From Bacteroidales bacterium M6 (GTDB lineage Bacteria; Bacteroidota; Bacteroidia; Bacteroidales; Muribaculaceae), in contig LUJQ01000036.1 of assembly GCA_001689485.1 (NCBI GenBank), positions 3,016-39,634 on the forward strand: a stretch of DNA of 36,619 nt, read 5' to 3'. Under the pieces are notes generated by a model. The model saw only the letters and a program-made list of their open reading frames with translations. It searched no databases and was not told where the DNA came from. This document shows, piece after piece, positions 24,908 through 33,431 of the stretch (its first letter is position 1; every line of letters begins with the position of its first letter). The position numbers and the translations under genes were made by a program.

Positions 24908-26863
24908 TTATGAGAGGCGCTTGGCGATTTCGGCGGAGTCGAGGGTGAAGAAGGTGGGGAGGCCGTCGGGGGTGTAGGCAGGGTCGGGGAGGGAGAAGAA
25001 ATCGCTGAGAAGTGATTCGGCTTCTGCTTCTGACAGGATTTGACCGGGTTGGACTGCTGCGGCATGTGCCATCGAAAGGAGTACGCGGTGATGGAGTGTG
25101 CTGCCGGGGGTGGCGGTGCCTTGAGCCACATCGTCAATCATTTTCATCAGTGTATCACCGGGATTCAGTTTTGCCGCGACTGCCGGGAGGGCGTTGATAC
25201 TCCATACGTTGTCGCCAAGAAATGATAGGTCGAACCCGAGTTTTTTTACGTCGTCGAGCATGCTGTCAAGGGTTATGCTTTGAGAAGCCGACAGGGTTAG
25301 CGTTTCGGGGAAAAGGCTTTGTTGTGATTCCATAACAGCGTTGGCTGTGCTGGCCGCGTATTTTTCATACAACACTTTAACGTGTGCGCGATGACGGTCG
25401 ATAATCATCAGCCCGTTACGTGACGGCACTATGAGGTATTTGTTGCGCAACTGCAGCAAACCGGGTGCTTCGGTTGGCTCGGATTCCGGGAGCAAGGGTT
25501 GGGTGGTTATAGAGGACGGGATAAACAGGTCGTCGTGAGTTTTGTTCAAAAGCACACTTTCGTAACCTGTTGCTGAGGTGGATGCCAAATCGGAGGGGAT
25601 GTTCAGGTCAATATCCGGAATGTCGGCATTTTGAAAACCTTCATATAGTTTTTCCCAATCTGAAAATGAATCCGAACGGCTGTTGAACCGTGATGCCTTT
25701 AACCCACTGTGTCTTGGTTCGGTTTTGGATGGGGCCGTATTCCGGTTGCTTTGTGGAGCAAACGGGTTATAGTCGTTATCGTCGGGAATAGTGGTGAATC
25801 CGGCTGATGCCGAAGGGTTGAACACGGGAATGTCGATGGAGTCGGTGCTGTCGAAGTCGATTGCCGGGACTGCATTGAATTTGCCTAACGATTCCTTTAT
25901 TGCCGCCACCAGGATTTGCCATATAGGGGCTTCGTTTTCGAATTTGATTTCGCTTTTTGTGGGATGTATGTTTACGTCGATTGTAGAGGCATCGACTTCG
26001 AATTTCAAAAAATAATTGGGCTGGTGGTCAGACGGTATCAGCTCTTCGTAACACGACAGCACTGCCTTGTGGAAATAGGGATGGCGCATGTTGCGCCCGT
26101 TTGCAAAGAAATATTGCAACGGGTTGCGTTTCCGGGCATTTTCAGGATGCGAGACAAACCCGGTGATTTTTACCAATGATGTCTCGGTGCTGACCGGAAT
26201 CAGCTGGCGGTCGAGCGACTTGCCGAAAAGATCGACCACACGCTGCTTGAGCGAGCCTGGCAGCAATTGGTGTAGGGTCACATCGTTATGCACCAGCAGG
26301 AATTCCTTATCGGGGTTGACCAGTGCGAGACGTTCGAATTCATGCACTATATGTGTAAGCTCTACGGAATCTTTTTTGAGGAACTTGCGGCGAGCAGGGA
26401 AGTTGAAGAATAGATTTTTCACCGACAGGTTTGTACCGGCCGGGCAGGCGTCGGCCTCCTGGCTTTCGAATTTCGATGCGGCAATCTGCAGGTGGGTGCC
26501 GATGGTGTCGCCGCGTCGCATTGTGTGGAGGTCGATTTGCGCTACAGCGGCAATCGAGGAGAGGGCTTCGCCCCGGAATCCCATTGTGTGGAGGTCGAAC
26601 AGGTCGGTAGCCTGTTTGATTTTAGAGGTTGCATGATGCTCGAATGCCATGCGGGCGTCGGTATCTGACATCCCGCATCCGTCGTCGATTACCTGGATGA
26701 GGTTCTTTCCGCCGTCACGCAATATTATTTTGACGGATGAGGCGCCTGCATCTACGGCATTTTCCACAAGCTCCTTGATTACGGATGCCGGGCGCTGGAT
26801 TACTTCGCCTGCGGCTATCTGATTTGCCACCGAGTCGGGCAGCAACCTTATGACATCGCTCAT
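24908..26863 (-). CDS. mutL: DNA mismatch repair protein MutL
   Basis: A 651-residue GHKL ATPase that couples MutS mismatch recognition to repair. The ATPase motifs are intact: NQIAAGEVIQRPASVIKELVENAVDAGA, DDGCGM, HATSKI and GFRGEALSSIAA. A variable linker spans about 340-465, and the C-terminal dimerisation domain starts near 468. The endonuclease motif of many MutL proteins (DQHA-x2-E-x4-E) reads DRHRAHVKVLYE at 489-500, with the first Glu replaced by Val. The C-terminal CPHGRP element reads TPDGLP at 631-636. Nicking activity may therefore be absent. The promoter overlaps that of the divergent ATP-grasp-like gene. Confidence 0.95.
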   Translation of the reverse strand: MSDVIRLLPDSVANQIAAGEVIQRPASVIKELVENAVDAGASSVKIILRDGGKNLIQVIDDGCGMSDTDARMAFEHHATSKIKQATDLFDLHTMGFRGEALSSIAAVAQIDLHTMRRGDTIGTHLQIAASKFESQEADACPAGTNLSVKNLFFNFPARRKFLKKDSVELTHIVHEFERLALVNPDKEFLLVHNDVTLHQLLPGSLKQRVVDLFGKSLDRQLIPVSTETSLVKITGFVSHPENARKRNPLQYFFANGRNMRHPYFHKAVLSCYEELIPSDHQPNYFLKFEVDASTIDVNIHPTKSEIKFENEAPIWQILVAAIKESLGKFNAVPAIDFDSTDSIDIPVFNPSASAGFTTIPDDNDYNPFAPQSNRNTAPSKTEPRHSGLKASRFNSRSDSFSDWEKLYEGFQNADIPDIDLNIPSDLASTSATGYESVLLNKTHDDLFIPSSITTQPLLPESEPTEAPGLLQLRNKYLIVPSRNGLMIIDRHRAHVKVLYEKYAASTANAVMESQQSLFPETLTLSASQSITLDSMLDDVKKLGFDLSFLGDNVWSINALPAVAAKLNPGDTLMKMIDDVAQGTATPGSTLHHRVLLSMAHAAAVQPGQILSEAEAESLLSDFFSLPDPAYTPDGLPTFFTLDSAEIAKRLS

Positions 26864-26945
26864 ATATGTAATGTAAGGGGTGCGTGTAACTTTCTATGTC
26901 ACGGCATCATTGGTTTTGACGGTTGGGGCAGACGCCGTTTTCTAA

Positions 26946-26976
26946 ATGTAAAGTTACGTCTTTTTTCGTAATTTTG
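26946..26976 (+). promoter_or_regulatory. Promoter of the ATP-grasp-like gene
   Basis: ATG (26946-26948) in place of TTG, a 20-bp spacer and a perfect TAATTTTG -7 element (26969-26976). It occupies the same DNA as the mutL promoter on the other strand. Confidence 0.5.
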
Positions 26977-26979
26977 CAA
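26949..26979 (-). promoter_or_regulatory. Promoter of mutL
   Basis: On the minus strand TTG (26977-26979), a 20-bp spacer and TAACTTTA (26949-26956), one mismatch from consensus. Confidence 0.5.
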
Positions 26980-27083
26980 TGTAGGTTTGCCTGTTGCCCG
27001 TGTCGGTTCCCTATTTGGAAAAAGCCCGTGAATGTTTTTTTATGAGGCCGACAGGGCTGCTTACCCAAGATGATGGTTTATTT

Positions 27084-28235
27084 ATGAAACGAGCTTTTCT
27101 GTTTTGCCCTGAAAACGATATCGCGTTGGGACGCGGCTGCGCCCGTTTTACCCCTCCGCGTCAGGCGGCCTTATTGGCCTGTTATGGCGCTCCGCTGATG
27201 TGGTGGCTTGGTGATGAGTCGGATTATGTGGTTGTTCCTGAGGTTGTCGATGAGGAATACTCATTGTCGTTGGCTGAATGGGAACGTGATGTCACGTTGC
27301 GAATCGGAGCCGGTCCGCGAGTTGTGACCTCTCTTGCAGGATTGGATGTCGACACCCTGTGCCCTTGGGGATGGAGCGGCTACACCGCGAACAAGTGGCG
27401 CGATGCAGGTGTGAATGAGACTGTGCTTGACCGCAATCTGCCTGATTTGGAAAAGGTAAGGATGTTGAGCCACCGGCGTTCGGCAACCGTGATTAACCAT
27501 TTGCTTGCAGGGCTGATTGATTGGGGTAATTTTGGACAATCCGCACCGGCAGGGGCTGCGGAGGCTGCAACAATCGGCGAGGTGGAACGGTATATGCAGT
27601 GCAATAATCGTTTTTATGCCAAATCCCCTTGGTCGTCGAGTGGCAGGGGGGTGGTGTGCAGCGACGGTGTTTCCCCTGCCCGTATGCTTGAGCGTTGTGC
27701 GGCTGTCATAAGGGAGCAAGGGTCGGTGATGCTTGAGCCGTTTTATGACAAAGTGCTTGATTTTGCCATGCTTTTCGAATGCAATCCCGATGGTAATGTA
27801 TGTTTCCATGGTTATTCCCAGTTCTACAACGCCCGTTCAACGGCTTATACCGGGAATCTTCTTGTCCCTGATTCAGAAATAATTCGGAATGTTGCCACGT
27901 ACATCGATATATCCTTGTTAGGCGAGGTGCGGCGTAGTCTTGAATCCGTCCTGACGGGAATGCTGGAGGGTGCCTATCGTGGTTTCTTAGGTGTCGATAT
28001 GATGGTAGCCCGTGCATCTGGTGGAACTTTTTTCCTGATTCCATGTGTTGAACTCAATCTGCGCATGACCATGGGGGTGGTAGCCCGTGCTGTATCTTGG
28101 CGCATACCGGTTGATAAAGGGTTTATGCAAATCAATCCCGGAAGGCCGGATGGCTGCCCGGATAGTCTGGATGATAATGTTGTTCAGCTTGTGCCGACTA
28201 ACCGTTACTTTAATATACAAGCCGTTGAGGGTTGA
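27084..28235 (+). CDS. ATP-grasp-like protein of unknown function
   Basis: A 383-residue soluble protein. The start at 27084 (MKRAFLFCPENDIALG) is preferred because the upstream 30 residues are unlike a protein N-terminus. RFYAKSPWSSSGRGVV near the middle resembles the Lys/Gly-rich ATP-binding loop of ATP-grasp enzymes. YRGFLGVDMMV and IPCVELNLRMTMGVVA near the C-terminus resemble the Mg-binding Glu/Asn segment. The fold is therefore likely ATP-grasp, an ATP-dependent ligase. The early GWSGYTANKWRDAG region is unrecognised. The stop codon sits inside a strong 18-bp hairpin. No enzymatic substrate can be inferred. Confidence 0.7.
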   Translation: MKRAFLFCPENDIALGRGCARFTPPRQAALLACYGAPLMWWLGDESDYVVVPEVVDEEYSLSLAEWERDVTLRIGAGPRVVTSLAGLDVDTLCPWGWSGYTANKWRDAGVNETVLDRNLPDLEKVRMLSHRRSATVINHLLAGLIDWGNFGQSAPAGAAEAATIGEVERYMQCNNRFYAKSPWSSSGRGVVCSDGVSPARMLERCAAVIREQGSVMLEPFYDKVLDFAMLFECNPDGNVCFHGYSQFYNARSTAYTGNLLVPDSEIIRNVATYIDISLLGEVRRSLESVLTGMLEGAYRGFLGVDMMVARASGGTFFLIPCVELNLRMTMGVVARAVSWRIPVDKGFMQINPGRPDGCPDSLDDNVVQLVPTNRYFNIQAVEG

Positions 28236-28259
28236 TTCCACGAATCAACCCTCAACGGC
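28221..28259. terminator. 18-bp perfect hairpin spanning a stop codon
   Basis: Arms 28221-28238 and 28242-28259 are perfect reverse complements with a CAC loop. The TGA of the ATP-grasp-like gene (28233-28235) lies inside the left arm. Convergent genes end on either side, so it is probably a bidirectional terminator. Confidence 0.65.
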
Positions 28260-28289
28260 CTTTATAGAGGATTCTGTAGTTAGATACGT

Positions 28290-28643
28290 TTATTTTACGG
28301 TTGCGGTATCTGTATCCACAACCGGGAAGTGGGAGGGGAGAGGCATCGGGGTTTGTGCGAGTTTCTCATATTTGGCAGTTATAGCCTTTTGAAGCTCTGC
28401 ACTCAGGCGGGTGATTTCCTCTGTCTGTTTTTCATTGAGTTTGATATCTTTTCCGGCGAATTCGGCTGCTTCGGTGGCGAGGTTCTCCAGGAATGCGGCA
28501 TAGGATTGTGCCGAAGAGATGGTGTCGACTGCGGCGGTCTGCGCTTTCAGTGATTCCACATAGGCATCATACTCACTGCTGCCTGTGCATGCGGCAAGCG
28601 ATATGCATGCTGCCGCACCAATGGTATAAATCAGTTTTCTCAT
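28290..28643 (-). CDS. Small hypothetical lipoprotein
   Basis: A 117-residue protein. The ATG at 28643 (MRKLIYTIGAAACISLAAC) is chosen because it gives an ideal lipoprotein signal ending at Cys19; an in-frame start at 28691 would bury it. The mature region is short, helical and charged (ENLATEAAEFAGKDIKLNEKQ), ending in a Thr/Val-rich tail. No family recognised. It lies 52 bp after the sugar transporter gene and may be cotranscribed, so a role near that transporter is possible but unsupported. Confidence 0.75.
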   Translation of the reverse strand: MRKLIYTIGAAACISLAACTGSSEYDAYVESLKAQTAAVDTISSAQSYAAFLENLATEAAEFAGKDIKLNEKQTEEITRLSAELQKAITAKYEKLAQTPMPLPSHFPVVDTDTATVK

Positions 28644-28695
28644 TGTTGTTATATTTGATTTTTGATTGCTTTTGGGAAAATTTTTAGACAATCTC

Positions 28696-30588
28696 TTACT
28701 CGTTGTGTTCAGGTTTCGTTTCTTTGATGAAGGTAACCGCTATCGCACCTATTACAAGTGCGATTCCTGCAATCACCATCATCATGTATTGCGGTGCCAG
28801 CTGGTCGGGGGAGCCGAGCATCGACAATATCCAGCCCCCGAGCAGGGCGCCTACTATCTGCGGTATGCATATCGAGCAGTTGAACAGGCCGAGGTATGCG
28901 CCTATGTTTCCACTCTTAAGTGAATTGGTCAGGATTGTGAACGGCCATGCCAGCATAGCGGCCCATGCGCATCCGATGAGTGCGAATGAGGCGAAAAGCA
29001 TGTAGGGATTGGTGAAATATCCTGCCGAAATGAATCCGGCTGCACCTAGCAACAGGCTGAGTGAATAGGAGAATTTACGGTTACGGAACATCGGTAGCGC
29101 TACCGCCCACAGAACCGAGCCGATGGCTTGCACTGCAAACAAAATGCCTACCCAGTTGCCGGCATCGTTATATTGTGTTGACTCTGTGTTCAGCACCACG
29201 CTTGTTTCAAAACGCGACTGCGACGGGTCGGACAGGGTGACGCGCTTGGTACCGTCGAGGAAAAGTGCGCCCGAATTCGGGTCGTGGGTGTATATATCGG
29301 CGAGTATGAGGCCGGTTGGGCCGTTAAGGCGCGACAGGCGGTCAACAATTGTGACTTCGGCCGGATGTATGCGTTCCTCCCCGTTGATTAGCAATGTCAG
29401 GCCATTGCAGCCTATGGGTTCGTTGAAACGGTAACCGGCAATGCCGTTGGTTGTGGCAATCATCCCGTCGGTCACTATCGGTGTGCGGAATTCTACACCG
29501 GTTGCAGGCACTGCAATATCAAGTAAGCCTGTTGCAATGCGGCAAGTATCGATATCCGACACAAGGCTTACAACGTCGGTGGCCTCGATGAATTTGCCGT
29601 CAGGGGTAAGAATACCGGCAACGGCGGCTTTCCCGTTGGCAACAACAATCTGCGAGTCGGCTGTAAGCACGTATTTGGCAGTGTATGATTCCAATACGTT
29701 GTTCCCAGCCATTTGCTCTATGCCGTGGATGGTGGTGGTTTCGGGGCAGTCGAAGGCGTTTTTAGCTATTGTGCCGTTCGTATAAGTCCACATAAACAGG
29801 AAGGCGAACCAGCAGAAGAATTGAACCAGACCGACAGTCCAGAATGTTGACGGGGCTTTTACAAGAAGCTTGATCAGGTTTGTGTTTTCTTTAGGACCTT
29901 TTGCAGATGTGTCAGACCCTCCGTTATATTCGGCATAGGTGTGCGGTGGCCATTCTTTGATTTTGGCAAGGGAATAGACCACGCATAATAGCAGGATTGC
30001 CGCGCCGAAATAGAAGGAGAATACCACGGTTTCGGGAATCACGCCTGCTGCCGCAGTGTTTTGGAACCCGATCCAGGTCAAAAGGAAGGGGAACACGTAA
30101 CCTACGATAGAGCCTGCATTGCAAAGAAAACTCTGAATGGAATAGGCAAGTCCCTTTTGTTTTTCATTGACCATGTCGCCCACAAGCATTTTGAAGGGTT
30201 GCATGGCCATGTTGATTGACGTGTCAAGCAACATCAGGGCTGCCAGGCCGATTAGGATGGCCGATGACACGGCGAGCCCGAAACTGCCTGCATTAGGGAG
30301 GAGGCACATAACAAGCACGGCAACCAATGCGCCTGCTATAAGATAGGGAAGGCGGCGGCCGAAGCGGTTCCATGTCCTGTCGGATGCGGTGCCTACAATC
30401 GGTTGTACGATAAGCCCCATCAGAGGGGGTAGAATCCAAAAATAGCTGAGGTCATGCGGGTCGGCGCCCAATGTGGCGAAAATTCGGCTTACATTGGCGC
30501 TTTGCAATGCATATGCAATCTGCACGCCGAAAAATCCAAAGCTCAGATTCCAAAGTTTCCAAAAACTCAGGTCGGGTTTAGTTTTCAT
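28696..30588 (-). CDS. SLC45/GPH-like MFS sugar transporter with inserted domain
   Basis: A 630-residue integral membrane protein. The N-terminus (FWKLWNLSFGFFGVQIAYALQSANVSRIF) and the TASDRTWNRFGRRLPYL loop identify the SLC45-like branch of the major facilitator superfamily, whose characterised members carry maltose or sucrose with cations. TM1-TM7 fall before residue 270 and TM8 resumes near 477. The roughly 205 residues between them (272-474) form a hydrophilic, beta-rich segment facing the periplasm by standard MFS topology, where relatives have a short loop. It sits between nfo and the small lipoprotein gene. Substrate not predictable. Confidence 0.87.
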   Translation of the reverse strand: MKTKPDLSFWKLWNLSFGFFGVQIAYALQSANVSRIFATLGADPHDLSYFWILPPLMGLIVQPIVGTASDRTWNRFGRRLPYLIAGALVAVLVMCLLPNAGSFGLAVSSAILIGLAALMLLDTSINMAMQPFKMLVGDMVNEKQKGLAYSIQSFLCNAGSIVGYVFPFLLTWIGFQNTAAAGVIPETVVFSFYFGAAILLLCVVYSLAKIKEWPPHTYAEYNGGSDTSAKGPKENTNLIKLLVKAPSTFWTVGLVQFFCWFAFLFMWTYTNGTIAKNAFDCPETTTIHGIEQMAGNNVLESYTAKYVLTADSQIVVANGKAAVAGILTPDGKFIEATDVVSLVSDIDTCRIATGLLDIAVPATGVEFRTPIVTDGMIATTNGIAGYRFNEPIGCNGLTLLINGEERIHPAEVTIVDRLSRLNGPTGLILADIYTHDPNSGALFLDGTKRVTLSDPSQSRFETSVVLNTESTQYNDAGNWVGILFAVQAIGSVLWAVALPMFRNRKFSYSLSLLLGAAGFISAGYFTNPYMLFASFALIGCAWAAMLAWPFTILTNSLKSGNIGAYLGLFNCSICIPQIVGALLGGWILSMLGSPDQLAPQYMMMVIAGIALVIGAIAVTFIKETKPEHNE

Positions 30589-30691
30589 GATAGTTGTAGC
30601 TGTGATGAATAGCTGAATGTAAGTATTTTAGGATGTAAATAAGCTATAAGTGGTTTGATTTTGGTTTATGGGGGATGTCAGATTGCAGTAG

Positions 30692-31540
30692 TCATAGCGC
30701 CCCTTCCAAAGAGTACAGCCAGTTGATTTCCTGACCCCAGATTTCTTCATCCGGGGTTTCGAGAATCAGCGGTATATTGTTCATGCGGGTGTCGGCCATC
30801 AGCAGTCGGAAGAATTCTTCGCCGAGTTCCCCTTTGCCAACCGGGGCATGGCGGTCGACGCGTGACCCGACCCCCCTTTTTGAATCGTTGATATGCATAC
30901 CGCGCAGATGTCGGAAGCCGACTATACGGTCGAATTCATCCCATGTAGCGGCATAGCCTTCGGGTGTTGCAAGGTCGTAGCCTGCGGCAAATGTATGGCA
31001 TGTGTCGACACATACCCCGATACGGCTTTTATCCTCCACACCGTCGATTATGGCAGCAAGGTGTTCGAATTTGTATCCGAGATTCGAGCCTTGGCCTGCG
31101 GTTGATTCAACCACAGCCATCACTCCTTCGGTCTGGTCAAGAATTATATTCAGGGATTCAACGATTGTTTTGATGCATTCATCCTCTGAAACCACATTCA
31201 GGTGTGATCCTGGATGGAAATTAAGCATCGTAAGTCCCAGCTGGTTGCATCGGTGAACCTCGTCGAGGAATGCATTGCGCGACATAGCCAGCTTGTCAGG
31301 GTCGGGAGAACCTAGGTTGATGAGGAAACTGTCGTGGGGCAGTATGAACTCCGGGTTATAGCCTAGTTCGTCGCATCTTTGGCGAAACAGCGCCGCTTCC
31401 TTGTCGGTGATAGGCGCCGATTTCCACCTCGACGGATTCCGTGTGAACAATGCAAAAGCTTTCATGCCTGTGTCGGAGGCGCGTAACGGTGCATTTGCAA
31501 CGCCGCCGTCGACCGAAACATGTGCTCCAATGTATTTCAT
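30692..31540 (-). CDS. nfo: Endonuclease IV (AP endonuclease)
   Basis: A 282-residue base-excision-repair enzyme that cleaves 5' to abasic sites. Landmarks include MKYIGAHVSVDGGV with the first metal His, PHDSFLINLGSP, MLNFHPGSHL, VVESTAGQGSNLGY (Glu ligand), RIGVCVDTCHTFAAGYD, MHINDSKRGVGSRVDRHAPVGKGELG and the terminal LILETPDEEIWGQEI. All zinc-ligand motifs appear intact. No partner genes in sequence; about 100 bp separates it from the transporter downstream. Confidence 0.95.
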   Translation of the reverse strand: MKYIGAHVSVDGGVANAPLRASDTGMKAFALFTRNPSRWKSAPITDKEAALFRQRCDELGYNPEFILPHDSFLINLGSPDPDKLAMSRNAFLDEVHRCNQLGLTMLNFHPGSHLNVVSEDECIKTIVESLNIILDQTEGVMAVVESTAGQGSNLGYKFEHLAAIIDGVEDKSRIGVCVDTCHTFAAGYDLATPEGYAATWDEFDRIVGFRHLRGMHINDSKRGVGSRVDRHAPVGKGELGEEFFRLLMADTRMNNIPLILETPDEEIWGQEINWLYSLEGAL

Positions 31541-31766
31541 TTTTCAGATGTAATGCAAAAAGTAAGATAAATAATCCAAGCCATTTCAACATCGGGAGTA
31601 TGTTGTTCCCCAAGATATATTATCTGAAGATTATGTTTTAATTCAAACACACCCTTGTTGTCTGCCTTTGGCGTCGGCAACCTTTTCAAAAAAACTTTGG
31701 TTTACAAAGTTACGGAAAAACGCCGACAAACCTTGCTGTCAGGCCATGAAAATTTCATGTAAAAGC

Positions 31767-31803
31767 ATCGGGTTTCGACTTCATTTCAAAGTCGAAACCC
31801 GAT
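31767..31803 (-). terminator. Terminator of tRNA-Cys
   Basis: Arms 31767-31781 and 31789-31803 form a perfect 15-bp stem with a 7-base loop, 7 bp after the tRNA 3' end. On the minus strand it is followed by a short T run. Confidence 0.7.
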
Positions 31804-31810
31804 ATCTCAG

Positions 31811-31881
31811 AGGTACCAAGCAGAATCGAACTGCTGTAGACGGTTTTGCAGACCGTTACCTAACCACTCGGCCATGGTACC
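31811..31881 (-). tRNA. tRNA-Cys (anticodon GCA)
   Basis: A 71-nt cloverleaf. The acceptor GGTACCA/TGGTACC is fully paired. The anticodon stem ACGGT/ACCGT carries the loop CTGCAAA (anticodon GCA). The T stem AGCAG/CTGCT carries TTCGATT. Discriminator is U, as expected for Cys; CCA is not encoded. It has its own promoter and terminator. Confidence 0.93.
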
Positions 31882-31899
31882 ATTTTGTTTTTGCGACAG

Positions 31900-31931
31900 C
31901 AAAGGTACGAATGTTTTTTGAATCTACCAAA
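31900..31931 (-). promoter_or_regulatory. Promoter of tRNA-Cys
   Basis: On the minus strand TTTG (31928-31931), a 20-bp spacer and TACCTTTG (31900-31907), 18 bp before the tRNA 5' end. Confidence 0.7.
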
Positions 31932-31949
31932 CTCCTGCATCAATTTTTT

Positions 31950-32326
31950 TTATTTTTGTTGAAGTGGATGGTCTGGATGGTCTGAATGGGTGTTTGAAAA
32001 TGTAATGATGGACGATTCTCCCGGAGGTGTTTGTGGCGGGATGGCGGTTTCTCCGTTCGCTATGATTACAGGGGATGGCAACGGGGTGGCTGCAGAGGCG
32101 GTAATTCCGGTCCACAACGTTATGTTGTTGAGTGAAAGCCGGTCTTTGCGTATGCCGCCATAAACGGTGGCGCCGAGGGTTCCGTTCCCTATTACCAAGG
32201 CTTCTTCAAAAAATCGGCAGGCCGTTCGTAGCGCAAAACAAGGTTGTCGGCCATGCAGGTTGTGGAAGCAAGGACGATAGAAACGAGGATGGTGTTGATT
32301 CTGTTATATATGAAGTGTAGTTTCAT
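31950..32326 (-). pseudogene. Remnant of a GH95 alpha-L-fucosidase N-terminus
   Basis: From an ATG at 32326 the minus strand encodes a signal peptide and then DNLVLRYERPADF, the start of a GH95-type glycosidase. A six-base A run on the plus strand (32208-32213) appears to have lost one base. Restoring it joins the frame to FEEALVIGNGTLGATVYGG, RKDRLSLNNITLWTG, the conserved family opening. Beyond LWTG the next 40 residues no longer resemble GH95, and a stop at 31950 ends the remnant. A full GH95 enzyme is about 700-800 residues, so nearly all of it has been deleted. Fucosidases of this family act on host glycans or plant polysaccharides. Confidence 0.75.
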
Positions 32327-32412
32327 GGTTTATGGGTTGTGTATGATGCTGAAACCATGATGGTTTCATTCTAAGTTTATGCAAAGTTGCTGAAAAAGAA
32401 AGAACTTTTTAT

Positions 32413-32420
32413 TAACTTTG
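32413..32420 (+). promoter_or_regulatory. -7 element upstream of the YpfJ-type gene
   Basis: TAACTTTG matches TAnnTTTG, but the nearest TTG is 23 bp upstream. The gap 32327-32500 otherwise holds an 8-bp palindrome at 32350-32368 and nothing else that I recognise. Confidence 0.4.
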
Positions 32421-32500
32421 GAAATTATAAGTATAGTGGTTTGGCCTACCGGCTTTGGTGGGTTACAAATGCAGGATATTTAATTAAAAATGACAAGTTT

Positions 32501-33373
32501 ATGAGGCTCGACGGACGACGACAGAGCAGTAATGTCGATGACAGGCGGGGACGCCGGTCGGGATTGGGAGGGAAAATTGCCGGAGGAGGCGTGGTCGGTG
32601 TGATTATCGCCGCAATCATAGCATGGATGTCGGGAGGGAATCCGTTAGAAGTGATAACGTCGCAGGGTGGTTCTATGCTTTCAGGGGGGAGTGGGCAGTC
32701 TGCCTATGTGCCTACTCAGGAAGATGAGGAGCTTGCCATCTTTTCCAAGCAGATACTAGCGGGGACTGAAGATGTGTGGGGAGAGATTTTCAGGCAAAAC
32801 GGGCTTACTTATGAGCCTCCGAAACTAGTGCTGTTTACTGACGCTGTGCAGAGTGCCTGTGGGGGCGCTACCTCTTCGACCGGCCCGTTCTATTGCTCGG
32901 CTGATAAATCGGTCTACCTTGACCTGTCGTTTTTCAAGGATATGCGTAAGAATTTAGGGGCCGACGGCGATTTCGCCTATGCCTATGTGATTGCGCATGA
33001 AGTGGGGCATCATGTGCAGAACCTTCTTGGCACGCTCGACCAAGCCCATAACCGTATGGCGCGCCTCAGTGAGGCCGAGGCCAATAAAATCAGCGTGCGG
33101 CTTGAATTGCAGGCCGATTATTATGCCGGGGTATGGGCACATAACGACAATAAACGTTTCAATTCGCTTGAGCCTGGCGATATAGAGGAAGCTATCGATG
33201 CCGCTTCGAAAATCGGCGATGACTACCTTCAGAAACGGGCACGTGGCTACATCGTTCCCGATTCCTTCAACCATGGAACCTCGGCGCAGCGCTCACGATG
33301 GCTGCGCAAAGGGCTGTCAACCGGCGACCCGTCTCAAGGCGATACGTTCACCCCGGCTTATTCCGCGTTATAA
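32501..33373 (+). CDS. YpfJ-family neutral zinc metallopeptidase
   Basis: A 290-residue membrane-anchored zinc peptidase. The start at 32501 (MRLDGRRQSSNVDDRRG) matches the conserved N-terminus of this family; the longer frame from 32387 is rejected. A TM anchor follows at about residues 27-45 (GGGVVGVIIAAIIAWM). The zinc motif HEVGHH and the downstream Glu ligand in LELQADYYAGVW are intact, as are QSACGGATSSTGPFYCSADKSVYLDL and the final DTFTPAYSAL. Its biological substrate is unknown for the family. It converges on the aldose-epimerase gene with a hairpin between them. Confidence 0.92.
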   Translation: MRLDGRRQSSNVDDRRGRRSGLGGKIAGGGVVGVIIAAIIAWMSGGNPLEVITSQGGSMLSGGSGQSAYVPTQEDEELAIFSKQILAGTEDVWGEIFRQNGLTYEPPKLVLFTDAVQSACGGATSSTGPFYCSADKSVYLDLSFFKDMRKNLGADGDFAYAYVIAHEVGHHVQNLLGTLDQAHNRMARLSEAEANKISVRLELQADYYAGVWAHNDNKRFNSLEPGDIEEAIDAASKIGDDYLQKRARGYIVPDSFNHGTSAQRSRWLRKGLSTGDPSQGDTFTPAYSAL

Positions 33374-33431
33374 CTGGCCAAACGTATATAAGTAACAGGT
33401 AATTCATAAAAAATATTACGTTGGCTGCATG

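Noticed and set aside
22656..26863. Vsr-like short-patch repair linkage of methyltransferase, nuclease and mutL
   Set aside because: The nuclease is HNH with a restriction-like layout and lacks Vsr features; adjacency to mutL appears coincidental.
27261..27809. Minus-strand open frame inside the ATP-grasp-like gene
   Set aside because: Low-complexity His/Arg-rich translation typical of antisense frames.
32350..32368. 8-bp palindrome TGAAACCA-TGA-TGGTTTCA upstream of the YpfJ-type gene
   Set aside because: Could be an operator, but there is no adjacent regulator and it may be residue of the decayed GH95 promoter region.
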